From: Sphingopyxis sp. PET50
GTDB taxonomy: Bacteria; Pseudomonadota; Alphaproteobacteria; Sphingomonadales; Sphingomonadaceae
DNA length: 64,000 nt
NCBI RefSeq assembly: GCF_025244705.1
Contig: NZ_CP104207.1
Span: 3,534,001-3,598,000 of the forward strand
Reading direction: 5' to 3'
Positions 53,425 to 62,914 of the stretch are shown one piece after another. Each line of letters starts with the position of its first letter. The first letter of the stretch is position 1. The notes under the pieces were generated by a model, which searched no databases, was not told the DNA's origin, and saw only the letters and a program-made list of their open reading frames with translations. A program made the translations under genes and the position numbers.

Positions 53425-53475
53425 CGGCTTACGCTCGCTCTGGATTGCCGCGTCGCCGTCGGCTCCTCGCAATGA
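53425..53475. repeat. dispersed repeat (GCAATCCAG...CTGGATTGC type)
   Basis: GCAATCCAG and CTGGATTGC arms are inverted around GGCGGCTTACGCTCGCT, followed by CGCGTCGCCGTCGGCTCCTC and GCAATGACGA. This is a common type of short alphaproteobacterial intergenic repeat; only one copy is seen here. Confidence 0.6.
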
Positions 53476-53495
53476 CGAGCGAAGAAAAGATTTTC

Positions 53496-53852
53496 TTATT
53501 TCTTCCCGAACAGCGACCCCGCGAGGCCGCCGAGGTCGTTGAGCGGGTTGCCGTCGCCGTCGCGGTCGAGCGCGCCGAGGATGCCCGAGCCGCCGTCCTG
53601 CTGGAGCATCGTCGCGAAGCGGCCGAGCGAACCTTCGCCGCCGATATGGCCGATAATCTCCTGCAGCTTTTCGAGCGGCAGCCCGGTCGCGGCGGCCGCG
53701 CCCTCGGCGGTGTCGCCCTCCATCGTGTGATGCCTGGCGAGCGAGCCGATCGCCGATTCGACATGCTCGGGCGACAGGCCGACCTTGGCGGCGAGGTTCG
53801 TCACCGTATCGTTGCCCGAAATCTGGCCGAGAATATTGTCCAAGATGCTCAT
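53496..53852 (-). CDS. DUF937 (YidB-like) protein, short form
   Basis: A 118-residue protein. SILDNILGQISGNDTVTNLA and KVGLSPEHVESAIGSLARHH are DUF937-like; the end LDRDGDGNPLNDLGGLAGSL closely matches the C-terminus of the protein at 50217. ATG 53852 follows AAGGAGCGCAGCC. The role is unknown. Confidence 0.85.
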   Translation of the reverse strand: MSILDNILGQISGNDTVTNLAAKVGLSPEHVESAIGSLARHHTMEGDTAEGAAAATGLPLEKLQEIIGHIGGEGSLGRFATMLQQDGGSGILGALDRDGDGNPLNDLGGLAGSLFGKK

Positions 53853-53889
53853 GGCTGCGCTCCTTCGCTGCAAGTCGGGGCCGAGGCTA

Positions 53890-54342
53890 TCACGTCGGCG
53901 GCAGCGGCGCGAGGTCCGGCGAGACAAATCCGCGCCGCGCCCGCACCGAAAAAAGCAGGTCGCGGCTGTAGAAGCGCAGCGGCCAGTCGCGGCGGCCCAT
54001 CGGGGCGAGCAGCAGCGCGTTGACGCGCGCGGTCAGGCCGGTCTCCGCCGTTTCCGCAAGGAACAGCCGGACGCCCGCGACATAGGCGCGGGTGATGCTG
54101 TCGTGGTAGCCCTGCGTGTCGTCGTTGACGCCGCCGACGCTCGCGTTGAAGCGGCGGATCAGTCCGGCGATCTCGGCATCGACGTCGATATCGGGGCGCT
54201 CGGTCAGCAGCCAGAGGCAGGCGGCGAGATGCGCCTCGTGCGTCCACGCCTCGCGCGGCAGCGCGCAGGCGAGCAACCCCTCGCCGAGCGCGCGTACGTC
54301 TTCGTCGCGGGCGAACAGGCGCGGGCTATATTCGGTGGTCAT
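53890..54342 (-). CDS. conserved hypothetical protein (150 aa)
   Basis: A soluble, mostly helical protein. The segments WTHEAHLAACLWLLTERPD and DDTQGYHDSITRAYVAGVRL have conserved His/Glu positions that might bind a metal, but I recognise no named domain. No signal peptide. It lies between pckA (49 bp upstream) and the short DUF937 gene on the same strand, so all three may be co-transcribed. Confidence 0.7.
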   Translation of the reverse strand: MTTEYSPRLFARDEDVRALGEGLLACALPREAWTHEAHLAACLWLLTERPDIDVDAEIAGLIRRFNASVGGVNDDTQGYHDSITRAYVAGVRLFLAETAETGLTARVNALLLAPMGRRDWPLRFYSRDLLFSVRARRGFVSPDLAPLPPT

Positions 54343-54391
54343 TGGTCCGGTCCTTCCGGGTGATGTGCCACCCGGAAGCGATCCGGGTCAA

Positions 54392-55993
54392 TTATGCTGC
54401 AACGGCGGCCTGCGGCGCGGCCTGGCGGACGCCTTCGTCGACATGCTCCGCGAATTGCGCGAAATTGTCGATGAACTGGCCGACCAGCGTTTGCGCGGTG
54501 CGGTCATAGGCTGACTTGTCGGCCCAGGCCTCGCGCGGATCGAGCAGCGCCGTATCGACGCCCGGCACCGCGACCGGAACCAAGAAGCCGAAATTCGGAT
54601 CCTTGCGGAACTCGGCGTCGTTGAGGCTGCCGTCGAGCGCGGCGTTGAGCAAAGCGCGCGTCGCCTTGATCGGCATGCGCTTGATGCCGTCCATCGTCGC
54701 CATGCCGCCGGTCCAGCCGGTGTTGACGAGCCAGCACTGGACGCCGCCCCTGGCGATGCGCTCCTTGAGCAAATTGCCGTAGACCGACGGGTGGCGCGGC
54801 ATGAAGGGGGCGCCGAAGCAGGTCGAGAAGGTCGCCTCGGGCTCGGTCACACCGATCTCGGTCCCCGCGACGCGCGCGGTATAGCCCGACAGGAAGTGGT
54901 ACATCGCCTGGTCGGGGGTCAGCTTGGCGATCGGGGGCAGGACCCCGTAAGCGTCGGCGGTCAGCATGATGACGGTCTGCGGCACCGGCCCCATATTCTT
55001 TTCCGAGGCGTTCGGAATGAAGTCGATCGGGTAGGAACCGCGGCTGTTCTCGGCGAGGCTGGCATCGTCGAAGTCGAGCGTCCGCGTCGCCTCGTCCATC
55101 ACGACATTCTCGAGCACGGTGCCGAAGCGCTTCGTCGTCGCGAAGATTTCAGGCTCGGCCTCTTCGGACAGGCGGATCATCTTGGCGTAGCAGCCGCCTT
55201 CGAAGTTGAAGACCGCGGTGTCCGACCAGCCATGTTCGTCGTCGCCGATCAGCGTGCGCGAGGCGTCGGCCGACAGCGTCGTCTTGCCGGTGCCCGACAG
55301 GCCGAAGAAGACCGCGGTGTCGCCGTTCGGGCCGATGTTCGCCGAACAGTGCATCGGCATCACGCCCTTCACGGGCAGAAGATAGTTGAGGATGCCGAAC
55401 ACCGACTTCTTCATCTCGCCGGCATAGGCGGTGCCGCCGATCAGCACGAGCTTCTCGGTGAAGTTGACCGCGACGACGGTTTCGCTGCGCGTGCCGTGCT
55501 TCGCCGGGTCGGCACGGAAGCTCGGCAGGGCGACGATCGTATATTCGGCCGCGAAATGCGCGAGCTCATCGTCCGTCGGGCGGCAGAGCAGGGTGCGGAT
55601 GAACTGGCTGTGCCAGGCATATTCGGTGACGACCTGCACCGCGACGCGATGCTCGGGTTGCGAGCCGCCGAACAGCTGCTGGCGATAGATGCGCGGACGC
55701 TCGGCGAGATAGGCGAAGAAATCCGCCTTGAGCGCGGCAAAATGATCGGGGGTCATCGCCACGTTGGTCTTGCCCCACCAGATGGTGTCGCGGGTTTCGT
55801 CGTCCTGGACGATGAACTTGTCCTTCGCGCTGCGGCCGGTGTGCTTGCCGGTCGCGACGACGAGCGGGCCGTCCTTGGCGAGTCGGCCTTCGCCGTGGCG
55901 CACCGCTTCCTCGATCAGCTGCGCCGTGCCCCAGTTTTCGGCCACGTCCGCCGCCGTTTTCACGGTCGTCGAACCGATCACCACATCCGTCAT
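54392..55993 (-). CDS. pckA: phosphoenolpyruvate carboxykinase (ATP)
   Basis: A 533-residue enzyme that makes PEP from oxaloacetate, the first step of gluconeogenesis. The P-loop [11 protein letters not shown], the metal/substrate segments [18 protein letters not shown] and [16 protein letters not shown], and the adenine loop region are intact. ATG 55993 (AAGGCCAAGGCA upstream) is preferred; in-frame ATG codons occur up to 56041. The enzyme is divergent from chvI; in other alphaproteobacteria ChvI regulates pckA (established for relatives, inferred here). Confidence 0.97.
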   Translation of the reverse strand: MTDVVIGSTTVKTAADVAENWGTAQLIEEAVRHGEGRLAKDGPLVVATGKHTGRSAKDKFIVQDDETRDTIWWGKTNVAMTPDHFAALKADFFAYLAERPRIYRQQLFGGSQPEHRVAVQVVTEYAWHSQFIRTLLCRPTDDELAHFAAEYTIVALPSFRADPAKHGTRSETVVAVNFTEKLVLIGGTAYAGEMKKSVFGILNYLLPVKGVMPMHCSANIGPNGDTAVFFGLSGTGKTTLSADASRTLIGDDEHGWSDTAVFNFEGGCYAKMIRLSEEAEPEIFATTKRFGTVLENVVMDEATRTLDFDDASLAENSRGSYPIDFIPNASEKNMGPVPQTVIMLTADAYGVLPPIAKLTPDQAMYHFLSGYTARVAGTEIGVTEPEATFSTCFGAPFMPRHPSVYGNLLKERIARGGVQCWLVNTGWTGGMATMDGIKRMPIKATRALLNAALDGSLNDAEFRKDPNFGFLVPVAVPGVDTALLDPREAWADKSAYDRTAQTLVGQFIDNFAQFAEHVDEGVRQAAPQAAVAA

Positions 55994-56216
55994 TGCCTTG
56001 GCCTTTCCCATATCCCGTGCCCATTCTGCATACCTATGCAAAGGATTCCAAGCGAAAGCGCTGGGCCCGCATCTGCATGGGTGCCGACGTCACGTCGATT
56101 CCGAAATTGCGGCCGCGTTAGCGGGGTTGGAGGGTGAGGTCAAAAAAATTGGTGAGCGTGATGATTGCAAACGCGCCGGTTGGTGTCGGCTTTGGGGTGG
56201 GGAGTGGACGGTGCCG

Positions 56217-56406
56217 ATCCTCCCCGGAACGGGGAGGGGGACCAGCGAAGCTGGTGGAGGGGCACAGGCGGTTTGCCCGGCCGGTGAGGTCGTGCGCTAC
56301 GGTTCCGTTGCAGAAATTAAGCGCTTTACGGTCTGGCGTCGCGTAAGCCTCCTGTGCCCCTCCACCACCCTTCGGGGTGGTCCCCCTCCCCCGTTGGGGG
56401 AGGATC
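56217..56406. repeat. 190-bp inverted-repeat element (family 2)
   Basis: The ends (GATCCTCCCC... and ...GGGGGAGGATC) are long imperfect inverted repeats of about 52 bp that include GGTGGAGGGGCACAGG and its inverse CCTGTGCCCCTCCACC, each with an internal hairpin. The 80-bp centre has no gene. It occupies most of the pckA-chvI gap (55994-56537); nothing else is recognisable there. Confidence 0.8.
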
Positions 56407-56537
56407 GCTTATGTCCGCTCCCGCCCGATATCCCCCATCCGCAAGAAGCCGGTCCGCAACCCGATGGGCGGCGACGCGGTTGTCGCTGGGCGGCGGATCG
56501 GCTAATCGGCCCCACCGGGTCCGCCAATGGAAAGAGC

Positions 56538-57248
56538 ATGACGGCAACCATCGCGCTGGTCGACGACGACCGCAACATCCTGCAATCCCTGTCGATCGCG
56601 CTGCAGGCCGAGGGGTTCGTCACGCGCGTCTATTCGGACGGGGAGGCGGCGCTGAAGCCGCTGATCGACAATCCCCCCGACCTTGCGGTGTTCGACATCA
56701 AGATGCCGCGCATGGACGGGCTCGAGCTGCTGCGCCGGCTGCGCGAGAAGAGCCAGCTGCCCGTCATCTTCCTGACCAGCAAGGACGACGAGATCGACGA
56801 GGCGCTGGGGCTCGCGATGGGCGCCGACGATTATATCGCCAAGCCCTTTTCGCAGCGGCTGGTGATCGCGCGCATCCGCGCGATATTGCGCCGCGTCGAG
56901 CTCAACAAAAATGCGCCGGGGGAAGAGGACGAGCCCGTCGCCGAGCCGATCACGCGCGGCCGGCTGCGCATGGACCCGGCGCGGCACAAGGTCGAATGGG
57001 ACGGCAGGGACGTCACCCTGACCGTCACCGAATTCCTGATCCTCGAAACGCTCGCCAGCTAGCCCGGAATCGTGCGCAGCCGCAACCAGTTGATGGACGC
57101 CGCCTATCAGGACGACGTCTATATCGACGACCGCACGATCGACAGCCACATCAAGCGCCTGCGCCGCAAGTTCCGCGAGGTCGATCCGGAATTTGACGCG
57201 ATCGCGACGCTCTATGGCGCGGGATACCGCTTTGCCGACGAAAGCTGA
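56538..57248 (+). CDS. chvI: response regulator ChvI (in-frame stop, probably sequence error)
   Basis: A 236-codon OmpR-type regulator. The receiver domain has acidic pocket DDDRN, phospho-Asp in [10 protein letters not shown] and K in AKPF. The winged-helix domain ([20 protein letters not shown] and, after the stop, [20 protein letters not shown]) is split by TAG at 57060-57062 without a net frame change. A T insertion in GCAGC plus a missing G in CCCGGGA would restore [13 protein letters not shown]. It heads the chvI-chvG-hprK-rapZ-EIIA-HPr cluster. Confidence 0.88.
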
Positions 57249-58830
57249 TCTCGCGGCGCGCGATGCCGAGGACCAGCCGCTCGTCTGGTCGGCGCGCTGG
57301 TCGCTGACGACGCGCATCCTGGCGGTCAATATCGTCGCGATCGCGCTGCTGGCGGGCGGCTTCTTCTATCTCGACACCTATCGCAGCCGCCTCGTCGATA
57401 CGCGCGTCGACGTGATGAAGGATCAGCTCGCGATGCTCGACGAGGCGCTTGAGGCGGCGCGCCCCGATCAGCGCCAGCATCTGATCGACGCCTTCGCCCG
57501 CGCGACCGAATCGCGGCTGCGTTTCTATGCGCCGGACGGCAGGCGGGTCTATGACAGCTTCGACCAGGGGCCGCTGACCTATACGCTGCGCGACCCCGAC
57601 CTGCAGCCGTGGAAGCGCGACGCGGCGCGCGCGATGGACCGCGGCATCGACTGGATCGTCGGCGCGCCCAATTATCCCGATTTCGAGGAGCCGGCTGGTC
57701 GATCGCGGCACCGCCTGGCCCGAGGTCGCACAAACGATGCGCAGCGGCCAGGGCGCGACGCGCTTCCGCTACGCCCCCGAACGCACGCCCTTGCTGAGCG
57801 CGACGCGCGTCGTCGATCTCGACATGCCGCAGGTGATGCTGATGACGCTGAACGCGCGCGACATCACGCGGACGGTGCGCGCCGAACGCTTCCGGCTCGC
57901 GGTGGTGGTGGCGCTGGTGCTGCTCGCCTCGGTGCTGCTGTCGCTGTTCCTCGCGCGGACGATCGTGCGGCCCTTGCGCAAGCTCGCCCGCGCCGCGGTG
58001 CGCGTGCGGCTGGGGCGCGCGCGCGAGGTCGTCGTGCCGCGCCTGCCGAGCCGCCGCGACGAGATCGGCACGCTGGCGCGCGCGCTCAGCGACATGACGC
58101 AGGCTCTTCGCGAGCGCATCGACGCGGGCGAGCATTTCGCCGCCGACGTGACGCACGAGCTCAAGAATCCGATCGCCTCGATGCGCTCGGCGATCGAGGG
58201 GCTGGGGCGCGTCAAGACCGACGAGCAGCGGGCGCAACTGCTGGCGATCGCCGACGAGGATGTGCGGCGGCTCGACCGGCTGGTCACCGACATCAGCGAT
58301 GCGAGCCGCATCGACGCGCAATTGTCGCGCGCCAATTTCGAGGCGATCGACATCGGGCTGATGATCGAATCGATGCTCGCCTCACGCGCCGCGCGCGCGG
58401 AGGGCAGCGACGCGCCGGGTCCGCGCATCGCCTTCGCCCGCCCGCGCAAGGGCGCGACGCTGGTGAAGGGCGACGGACACCGGCTCGAACGCGTGATCGA
58501 CAATGTCATCGACAATGCGATCAGCTTCTCCCCCCGGGCGGGCTGGTGTGCGTGCGCGCGACGCGGCTGGGCAACGAGGTGCATATCGGGGTCGACGACG
58601 ACGGTCCGGGCATCGAGCCGGCGCAGCGCGAGGCGATTTTCCGGCGTTTCCACAGCGAGCGCCCCGAGGGCGCCTTCGGGCGGCACAGCGGGCTGGGCCT
58701 CGCGATCGCGCGGACGATCGTCGAGGGGCATAGCGGCCATATCGCGGCACGCGACCGCGACGACGGCCAGCCGGGCGCGAGCATGCTGATCACCCTGCCC
58801 GCGGCGGACGCGGTGGATGGGGACAAATGA
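57214..58830 (+). CDS. chvG: sensor histidine kinase ChvG (two compensating frameshifts)
   Basis: A kinase of about 538 residues with a first helix ([20 protein letters not shown]), a periplasmic loop, a second helix ([20 protein letters not shown]), HAMP, H-box [21 protein letters not shown] box and G2 box [12 protein letters not shown]. Shifts occur near 57694 (extra C; GCGGC to GCCGGC) and near 58535 (missing C in a C run), so the protein is found in alternating frames. ATG 57214 is used; TTG 57229 is possible. It phosphorylates ChvI in response to envelope or acid signals. Confidence 0.88.
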   Translation: MARDTALPTKADLAARDAEDQPLVWSARWSLTTRILAVNIVAIALLAGGFFYLDTYRSRLVDTRVDVMKDQLAMLDEALEAARPDQRQHLIDAFARATESRLRFYAPDGRRVYDSFDQGPLTYTLRDPDLQPWKRDAARAMDRGIDWIVGAPNYPDFEEPAGRSRHRLARGRTNDAQRPGRDALPLRPRTHALAERDARRRSRHAAGDADDAERARHHADGARRTLPARGGGGAGAARLGAAVAVPRADDRAALAQARPRRGARAAGARARGRRAAPAEPPRRDRHAGARAQRHDAGSSRAHRRGRAFRRRRDARAQESDRLDALGDRGAGARQDRRAAGATAGDRRRGCAAARPAGHRHQRCEPHRRAIVARQFRGDRHRADDRIDARLTRRARGGQRRAGSAHRLRPPAQGRDAGEGRRTPARTRDRQCHRQCDQLLPPGGLVCVRATRLGNEVHIGVDDDGPGIEPAQREAIFRRFHSERPEGAFGRHSGLGLAIARTIVEGHSGHIAARDRDDGQPGASMLITLPAADAVDGDK

Positions 58831-58835
58831 TCATT

Positions 58836-58956
58836 CCTTTCCTTAAAGGGAGGGCAGCGAGCCCCGGATTTGATCCGGGGCACAGCGGGTGGGGGCTGAC
58901 GCCTTGCGCCCCGCCGCGAGACCCCACCCCAACCCCTCCCCTGAAGGGGAGGGGCT
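58836..58956. repeat. hairpin-ended intergenic repeat, family 1 (reverse orientation)
   Basis: The right end CCTCCCCTGAAGGGGAGGGG follows CCCCACCCCAAC; the left end has AAAGGGAGGGCAGCGAG, then a CCCCGGATTTGATCCGGGG palindrome and CAGCGGGTGGGG. The order matches copies A and B in reverse, with a different inner palindrome. Confidence 0.82.
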
Positions 58957-59007
58957 TATTAAGGTGCGCCTTGCCCCACCGCTGACACGCCGGTAAGCCT
59001 GCGGTCC

Positions 59008-59454
59008 ATGTTGCCGCGCCGGACCGCTCCCGCCATCGTCAATATCCACGCGAGCTGCGTCGCGGCGGGGAGCCGGGGCATCCTGATTCTGGGCCATTCG
59101 GGGCAGGGCAAGTCCGATTTGGCGCTGCGGCTGATCGACCGCGGCGCGCGGCTGGTCGCCGACGACCGCTGCGACCTGTGGTTCGACCGCGGCCGGCTGT
59201 GGTGCCGCGCCCCCGCGAACCTCGCCGGCAAGCTGGAGGTGCGCGGGATCGGCATCGTCGAGCAGCCCTTCACCGGGCCGGTGCCGCTCGCGCTCGCGGT
59301 GCGCCTGTCGGAGCGCCCCGAGCGCATGCCCCCCGCGAACCAGGTCGAGGTCGTCGCGGGGGTCGAACTGCCTTCGGTGCTGATTTCGGGCTTCGAAGCC
59401 TCGGCGCCGATCAAGATATTGATGGCGCTCGACCGGCTTGGGACCGGCGCATGA
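59008..59454 (+). CDS. hprK: HPr kinase/phosphorylase, short alphaproteobacterial form
   Basis: A 148-residue kinase: only the catalytic domain is present, as is normal in this class (the Gram-positive form is about 310). The P-loop GHSGQGKS is at 29-36, and LVADDRCDLWF and LEVRGIGIVEQPF match the family. It phosphorylates the regulatory Ser of HPr. Its stop overlaps the rapZ start (ATGA). Confidence 0.95.
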   Translation: MLPRRTAPAIVNIHASCVAAGSRGILILGHSGQGKSDLALRLIDRGARLVADDRCDLWFDRGRLWCRAPANLAGKLEVRGIGIVEQPFTGPVPLALAVRLSERPERMPPANQVEVVAGVELPSVLISGFEASAPIKILMALDRLGTGA

Positions 59455-60392
59455 ACGACGTGCGCGACCCGCGCCTGCTGCTCGTCACCGGCCTGTCGGG
59501 CGCCGGCAAGTCGACCGTGCTCAAAGTGCTTGAGGATCTGGGATGGGAGGTGGTCGACAACCTGCCCGTCGCGCTGTTCGACGCGCTGCTCGACGCCCCG
59601 GCGGGACGCGGGCGCGAGGGGCGGCCGCTGGCGGTCGGCATCGACAGCCGCAGCCGCGGGTTCAGGCCCGCCCCGCTGGTCAGGAGGTTGAAGGAGCTGC
59701 GCGCCGCGGGGGGACGCGACATCGACACGCTGTTCCTCGACTGCGCGGGCGCCGAGCTCGAACGCCGCTTTTCCGAAACGCGACGGCGCCACCCGCTCGC
59801 CGAGGACCGCCCCGCCGCCGACGGCATCGCGCGCGAGCGCGAGATGATGGAGCCGCTGCGCCGCTGGGCCGAGCATGTCGTCGACACCACCAATTACAGC
59901 AGCAACGACTTGCAGCAGGAAATCCGCCAGCGGTTCGGCGACGGCGGCGAGGACGAGCCGGTGCTGAGCGTGCTGAGCTTCGGCTTCGCGCGCGGATTGC
60001 CGCGCAACGCCGACCTGGTGTTCGACATGCGCTATCTGCGCAATCCGCACTGGGATCCGAAGCTGAAGCCCGGCACCGGGCTCGACCCCGATGTCTCCGC
60101 CTATGTCATGGCCGACCCCGCCTATGAGACGACGGTCGCGCAGATCGAGCAATTGCTGCTGACGCTGCTGCCGCGCTACCGCGCCGAGGGGAAAAGCTAT
60201 GTCACCATCGCCTTCGGCTGCACCGGCGGGCGCCATCGCTCGGTCCATGTCGCCGAACGTGTTGCCCGGACGCTACGCTCGGCGGGTCATGCGCCGACCG
60301 TGACCCACCGCAACCTTGACTCTGCCCCGCAAGACGGGCTTGAGGGCAAACCTCCGCCCGCATCTCCCGCAAACGGCGGCACACAAGCATAA
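59451..60392 (+). CDS. rapZ: RNase adapter / nucleotide-binding protein RapZ
   Basis: A 313-residue protein with Walker A GLSGAGKS (14-21), the middle DTLFLDCAGAELERRFSETR, and the C-terminal RNA-binding region YVTIAFGCTGGRHRSVHVAE. In enterobacteria RapZ directs RNase E to GlmZ; in alphaproteobacteria its target is less clear. The C-terminus has a 25-residue extra tail (NLDSAPQDGLEGKPPPASPA). Confidence 0.95.
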   Translation: MNDVRDPRLLLVTGLSGAGKSTVLKVLEDLGWEVVDNLPVALFDALLDAPAGRGREGRPLAVGIDSRSRGFRPAPLVRRLKELRAAGGRDIDTLFLDCAGAELERRFSETRRRHPLAEDRPAADGIAREREMMEPLRRWAEHVVDTTNYSSNDLQQEIRQRFGDGGEDEPVLSVLSFGFARGLPRNADLVFDMRYLRNPHWDPKLKPGTGLDPDVSAYVMADPAYETTVAQIEQLLLTLLPRYRAEGKSYVTIAFGCTGGRHRSVHVAERVARTLRSAGHAPTVTHRNLDSAPQDGLEGKPPPASPANGGTQA

Positions 60393-60406
60393 GGGTCTCG
60401 CGCTTC

Positions 60407-60836
60407 ATGCCCACTGACAAAGCACTGCCGCTCCTCGGGATGGTTCTCGTGACCCATGGCCGGCTTCGCCGAGGAGATGGTGACCGCGATGGAGCATGTC
60501 GTCGGCCCGCAGCGCGCGATCGCTACCGTGTGCATCGGCCCCAACGACAATATGGAAATGCGCCGCAAGGAAATCGCCGACGCGATTGAGAAGGTCGACG
60601 AAGGCCGCGGCGTCATCATGCTGACCGACCTGTTCGGCGGCACCCCGTCGAACCTTGCGATCAGCCTGCTCGAAGCGGGGCGGACCGAGGTGATCGCAGG
60701 GGTCAATCTGCCGATGCTGATCCGCCTGGAAAGCGCGCGCAAGACCATGGACATCCGCCCGGCGGTGATCGCCGCGAAAGAGGCGGGCCAGAAATATATC
60801 TCCGTCGCATCCGAAATGCTGGGGGTTGGTCCATGA
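60407..60836 (+). CDS. PTS EIIA component, mannose/ManX type (frameshifted)
   Basis: A protein of about 142 residues. The phospho-His lies at H17 in MVLVTHG. Near 60460 an extra C (GGCGGC to GGCCGGC) breaks the frame; corrected, it reads GFAEEMVTAMEHVVGPQRAI, TVCIGPNDNMEMRRKEI and VIMLTDLFGGTPSNLAISLL. It receives phosphate from HPr and acts in regulation, since no sugar permease (EIIC/D) is seen. Its stop overlaps the HPr start. Confidence 0.9.
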
Positions 60837-61111
60837 GTGAAGTGAGCGAGACGGTCGAAATCACCAACCAGCGCGGGCTGCACGCGCGCGCGAGCGCCAA
60901 GTTCGTCACCTTCGTCAGCCGCCTGCCCGAAACCGTGTCGGTCGAGGTCGAAAAGGGCGGCAGCCGGGTCAACGGCACGTCGATCATGGGGCTGATGATG
61001 CTCGGCGCCGCGAAGGGCGATTCGATCACCATCCATACGCGCGGCGACGGCGCCGATGCCGCGCTGCTGAAGCTCGTGGGGCTGGTCAAGGACAGCTTCG
61101 GCGAGGATTGA
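60833..61111 (+). CDS. ptsH: phosphocarrier protein HPr
   Basis: A 92-residue protein with the PEP-dependent phosphorylation site H17 in RGLHARASAKFV and the HprK-target S50 in NGTSIMGLMML. Both sites intact means this HPr can be controlled by EI and by HprK. It overlaps the EIIA gene (ATGA). The PTS EI gene (ptsP) is outside the window. Confidence 0.96.
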   Translation: MSEVSETVEITNQRGLHARASAKFVTFVSRLPETVSVEVEKGGSRVNGTSIMGLMMLGAAKGDSITIHTRGDGADAALLKLVGLVKDSFGED

Positions 61112-61115
61112 GGGC

Positions 61116-61946
61116 GTGGCGCCCACCCCCATGAATCACGCCCGCCGCTCCACCATCCAAAGCCTGTCGAACCCGCTGGTCAAGCGGATGCGCCTGTTGC
61201 GCGAGAAAAGGCACCGGCGCGCCGAAGGGCTGTTCCTCGCCGAAGGGCTGCGCATCGCGACCGAGGCGCGCGAGGCGGGGGTGCTGCCCCGATGGCTGTT
61301 CCTCGCCGAAGAGGGCGCCGGACATCCGCTCGCGAAGACGCTGATCGACGCGACGCTGGCGGGCGGCGGCGAGGTGATCGATACGACGCCCGCAGTGCTG
61401 TCGAAACTGTCGGGCAAGGACAATGCGCAGGCGATCGTCGCGATTTATGCGGAGCCGAAGACCGCGCTGACCGACATCGACCGCGGCGCGGCGCCGATCT
61501 GGCTGGTCGCCGAGCGGCTGCGCGATCCGGGCAATCTCGGCACCATGCTGCGCACCGGCGATGCGGTCGGGGCGGGCGGGCTGATCCTGCTCGACGAGAG
61601 CACCGACCCCTATGGCGTCGAGGCGGTGCGCGCGAGCATGGGGGCGATCTTCACGCAGGCGCTGGTGCAGGCGCGGTGGGAGGAGTTCCTGCCCTGGCTG
61701 CGGTCGGGGCCGGGTCAACTGGTCGCGACCTGGCTGGGGGACGATACGCAGGATTATCAGGCGGTGCGCTATCAGGCGCCGACCTTCATCCTGATCGGCA
61801 ATGAATCGCAGGGTATGCCCGAAGCCTATGCCGCGGCGGCCGACGTGCGCGTGAGAATGCCGATGATGGGCAAGGCCGACAGCCTGAACGCCGCGGTCGC
61901 GGCGGCGGTGATGGCCTATGAGGTGCTGAACCAGCGGCGAAGCTGA
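61116..61946 (+). CDS. TrmH/SpoU-family RNA 2'-O-methyltransferase
   Basis: A 276-residue SPOUT enzyme. A substrate-binding N-domain (IQSLSNPLVKRMRLLREKRH, RAEGLFLAEGLR) precedes the knot: VAERLRDPGNLGTMLRTGDA, IGNESQGMPEAYA and RMPMMGKADSLNAAVAAAV. It resembles 23S rRNA methyltransferases of the RlmB/TsnR group. GTG 61116 (GAGGA upstream) is used; ATG 61131 is the alternative. Confidence 0.92.
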   Translation: MAPTPMNHARRSTIQSLSNPLVKRMRLLREKRHRRAEGLFLAEGLRIATEAREAGVLPRWLFLAEEGAGHPLAKTLIDATLAGGGEVIDTTPAVLSKLSGKDNAQAIVAIYAEPKTALTDIDRGAAPIWLVAERLRDPGNLGTMLRTGDAVGAGGLILLDESTDPYGVEAVRASMGAIFTQALVQARWEEFLPWLRSGPGQLVATWLGDDTQDYQAVRYQAPTFILIGNESQGMPEAYAAAADVRVRMPMMGKADSLNAAVAAAVMAYEVLNQRRS

Positions 61947-62009
61947 ACCGCGGGCGGCGTCGGCGTTCAGCCTGACGCCAGCCTTATGCTATTATTGGCC
62001 CCCTGATTC

Positions 62010-62091
62010 CCGTTCGCATCGGGCGAAGTCGAGACGCCCCTCGACCTTGCGCGATGCCGAAGGTGTCTCGACTTCGCCCGACACGAGCGGG
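62010..62091. repeat. inverted repeat (GGCGAAGTCGAGAC family)
   Basis: Arms GCATCGGGCGAAGTCGAGAC (left) and GTCTCGACTTCGCCCGACAC (right) are inverted around a 22-bp centre. It lies in the 160-bp gap between the methyltransferase and lipoprotein genes, just before the lipoprotein ribosome site. Confidence 0.8.
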
Positions 62092-62106
62092 TTCAAGGAG
62101 CTTGCC

Positions 62107-62817
62107 ATGGTCCGTTTGACATCCCTGCTCACCCTGCCCCTCGTCCTTGCGGGCTGCGTGCCCACCGCCGAGGCGCCGCAAGGATCCGGCACGCCGCCCG
62201 CGGCGAGCTATTTCGCGCTCGGTACCGAACCCGGCTGGACGCTGGAGATCACGCCCGGAATGCTCAACTACGACGGCGATTATGGCGATACCAAGATCGT
62301 CGTCGCCAACCCCGGCGCGCGCCCGAGCTTCAACGGCGAACGCTATGTCACCCCGCGACTGACGATCGACATAACCCACGCCGAATGCAGCGACGGGATG
62401 AGCGACCGGCGCTATCGCGACACGGTGACGCTGACCGCCGAGGGCAAGACGGTGAAGGGCTGCGGCGGCGGGGTGCTGCCGCCGACGGAACTCGCGGGCA
62501 CGAACTGGACCTTCGTCTCGATCGGCGGCGTCGCCGTGGCGGGAGACCGGCCCGCGTCGCTGGCGTTCGAGGGCGACCGGATGAGCGGCAGCGCCGGGTG
62601 CAACCGTTTTTCGGGCGGCTATACGGTCGAGAACCGCACCCTGACCGCCGGGCCATTGATGGCGACAAAGATGGCCTGTCCGGGAGCCGGTATGACGCAG
62701 GAAAATGCTTTCTTTGCGCTGATGCGCGGGCCTGTGGGTCTGAACTTTCCGAGTGACGGCACGCTGGTGCTGACCGGTGCGGAAGGGCAGACGGCGGTAT
62801 TGAAGCGGGTGATCTGA
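62107..62817 (+). CDS. META-domain lipoprotein
   Basis: A 236-residue lipoprotein: signal LTSLLTLPLVLAGC with lipidation Cys, then a domain with GTEPGWTLEITPG and TLTAEGKTVKGCGGG (COG3650-like), then a META/HslJ domain (ELAGTNWTFVSIGGVAVAGD, GSAGCNRFSGGYTVENRTL, MACPGAGMTQENAFFALMR). HslJ proteins are linked to novobiocin resistance and motility; the role here is unknown. AAGGAG precedes ATG 62107. Confidence 0.88.
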   Translation: MVRLTSLLTLPLVLAGCVPTAEAPQGSGTPPAASYFALGTEPGWTLEITPGMLNYDGDYGDTKIVVANPGARPSFNGERYVTPRLTIDITHAECSDGMSDRRYRDTVTLTAEGKTVKGCGGGVLPPTELAGTNWTFVSIGGVAVAGDRPASLAFEGDRMSGSAGCNRFSGGYTVENRTLTAGPLMATKMACPGAGMTQENAFFALMRGPVGLNFPSDGTLVLTGAEGQTAVLKRVI

Positions 62818-62819
62818 CA

Positions 62820-62910
62820 CGTCGCCCCCGCGCAGGCGGGGGCCGCGGGCAGTTTACGCGGCGCTGAAGGAAAAAGGCCGATAGCGGCCCCCGCCTGCGC
62901 GGGGGCGACG
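62820..62910. repeat. inverted repeat, GTCGCCCCCGC family copy 2
   Basis: CGTCGCCCCCGCGCAGGCGG and CGCCTGCGCGGGGGCGACGG are inverted around a 40-bp centre, matching 43255-43344. It lies between convergent genes and could end both transcripts. Confidence 0.85.
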
Positions 62911-62914
62911 GTCT

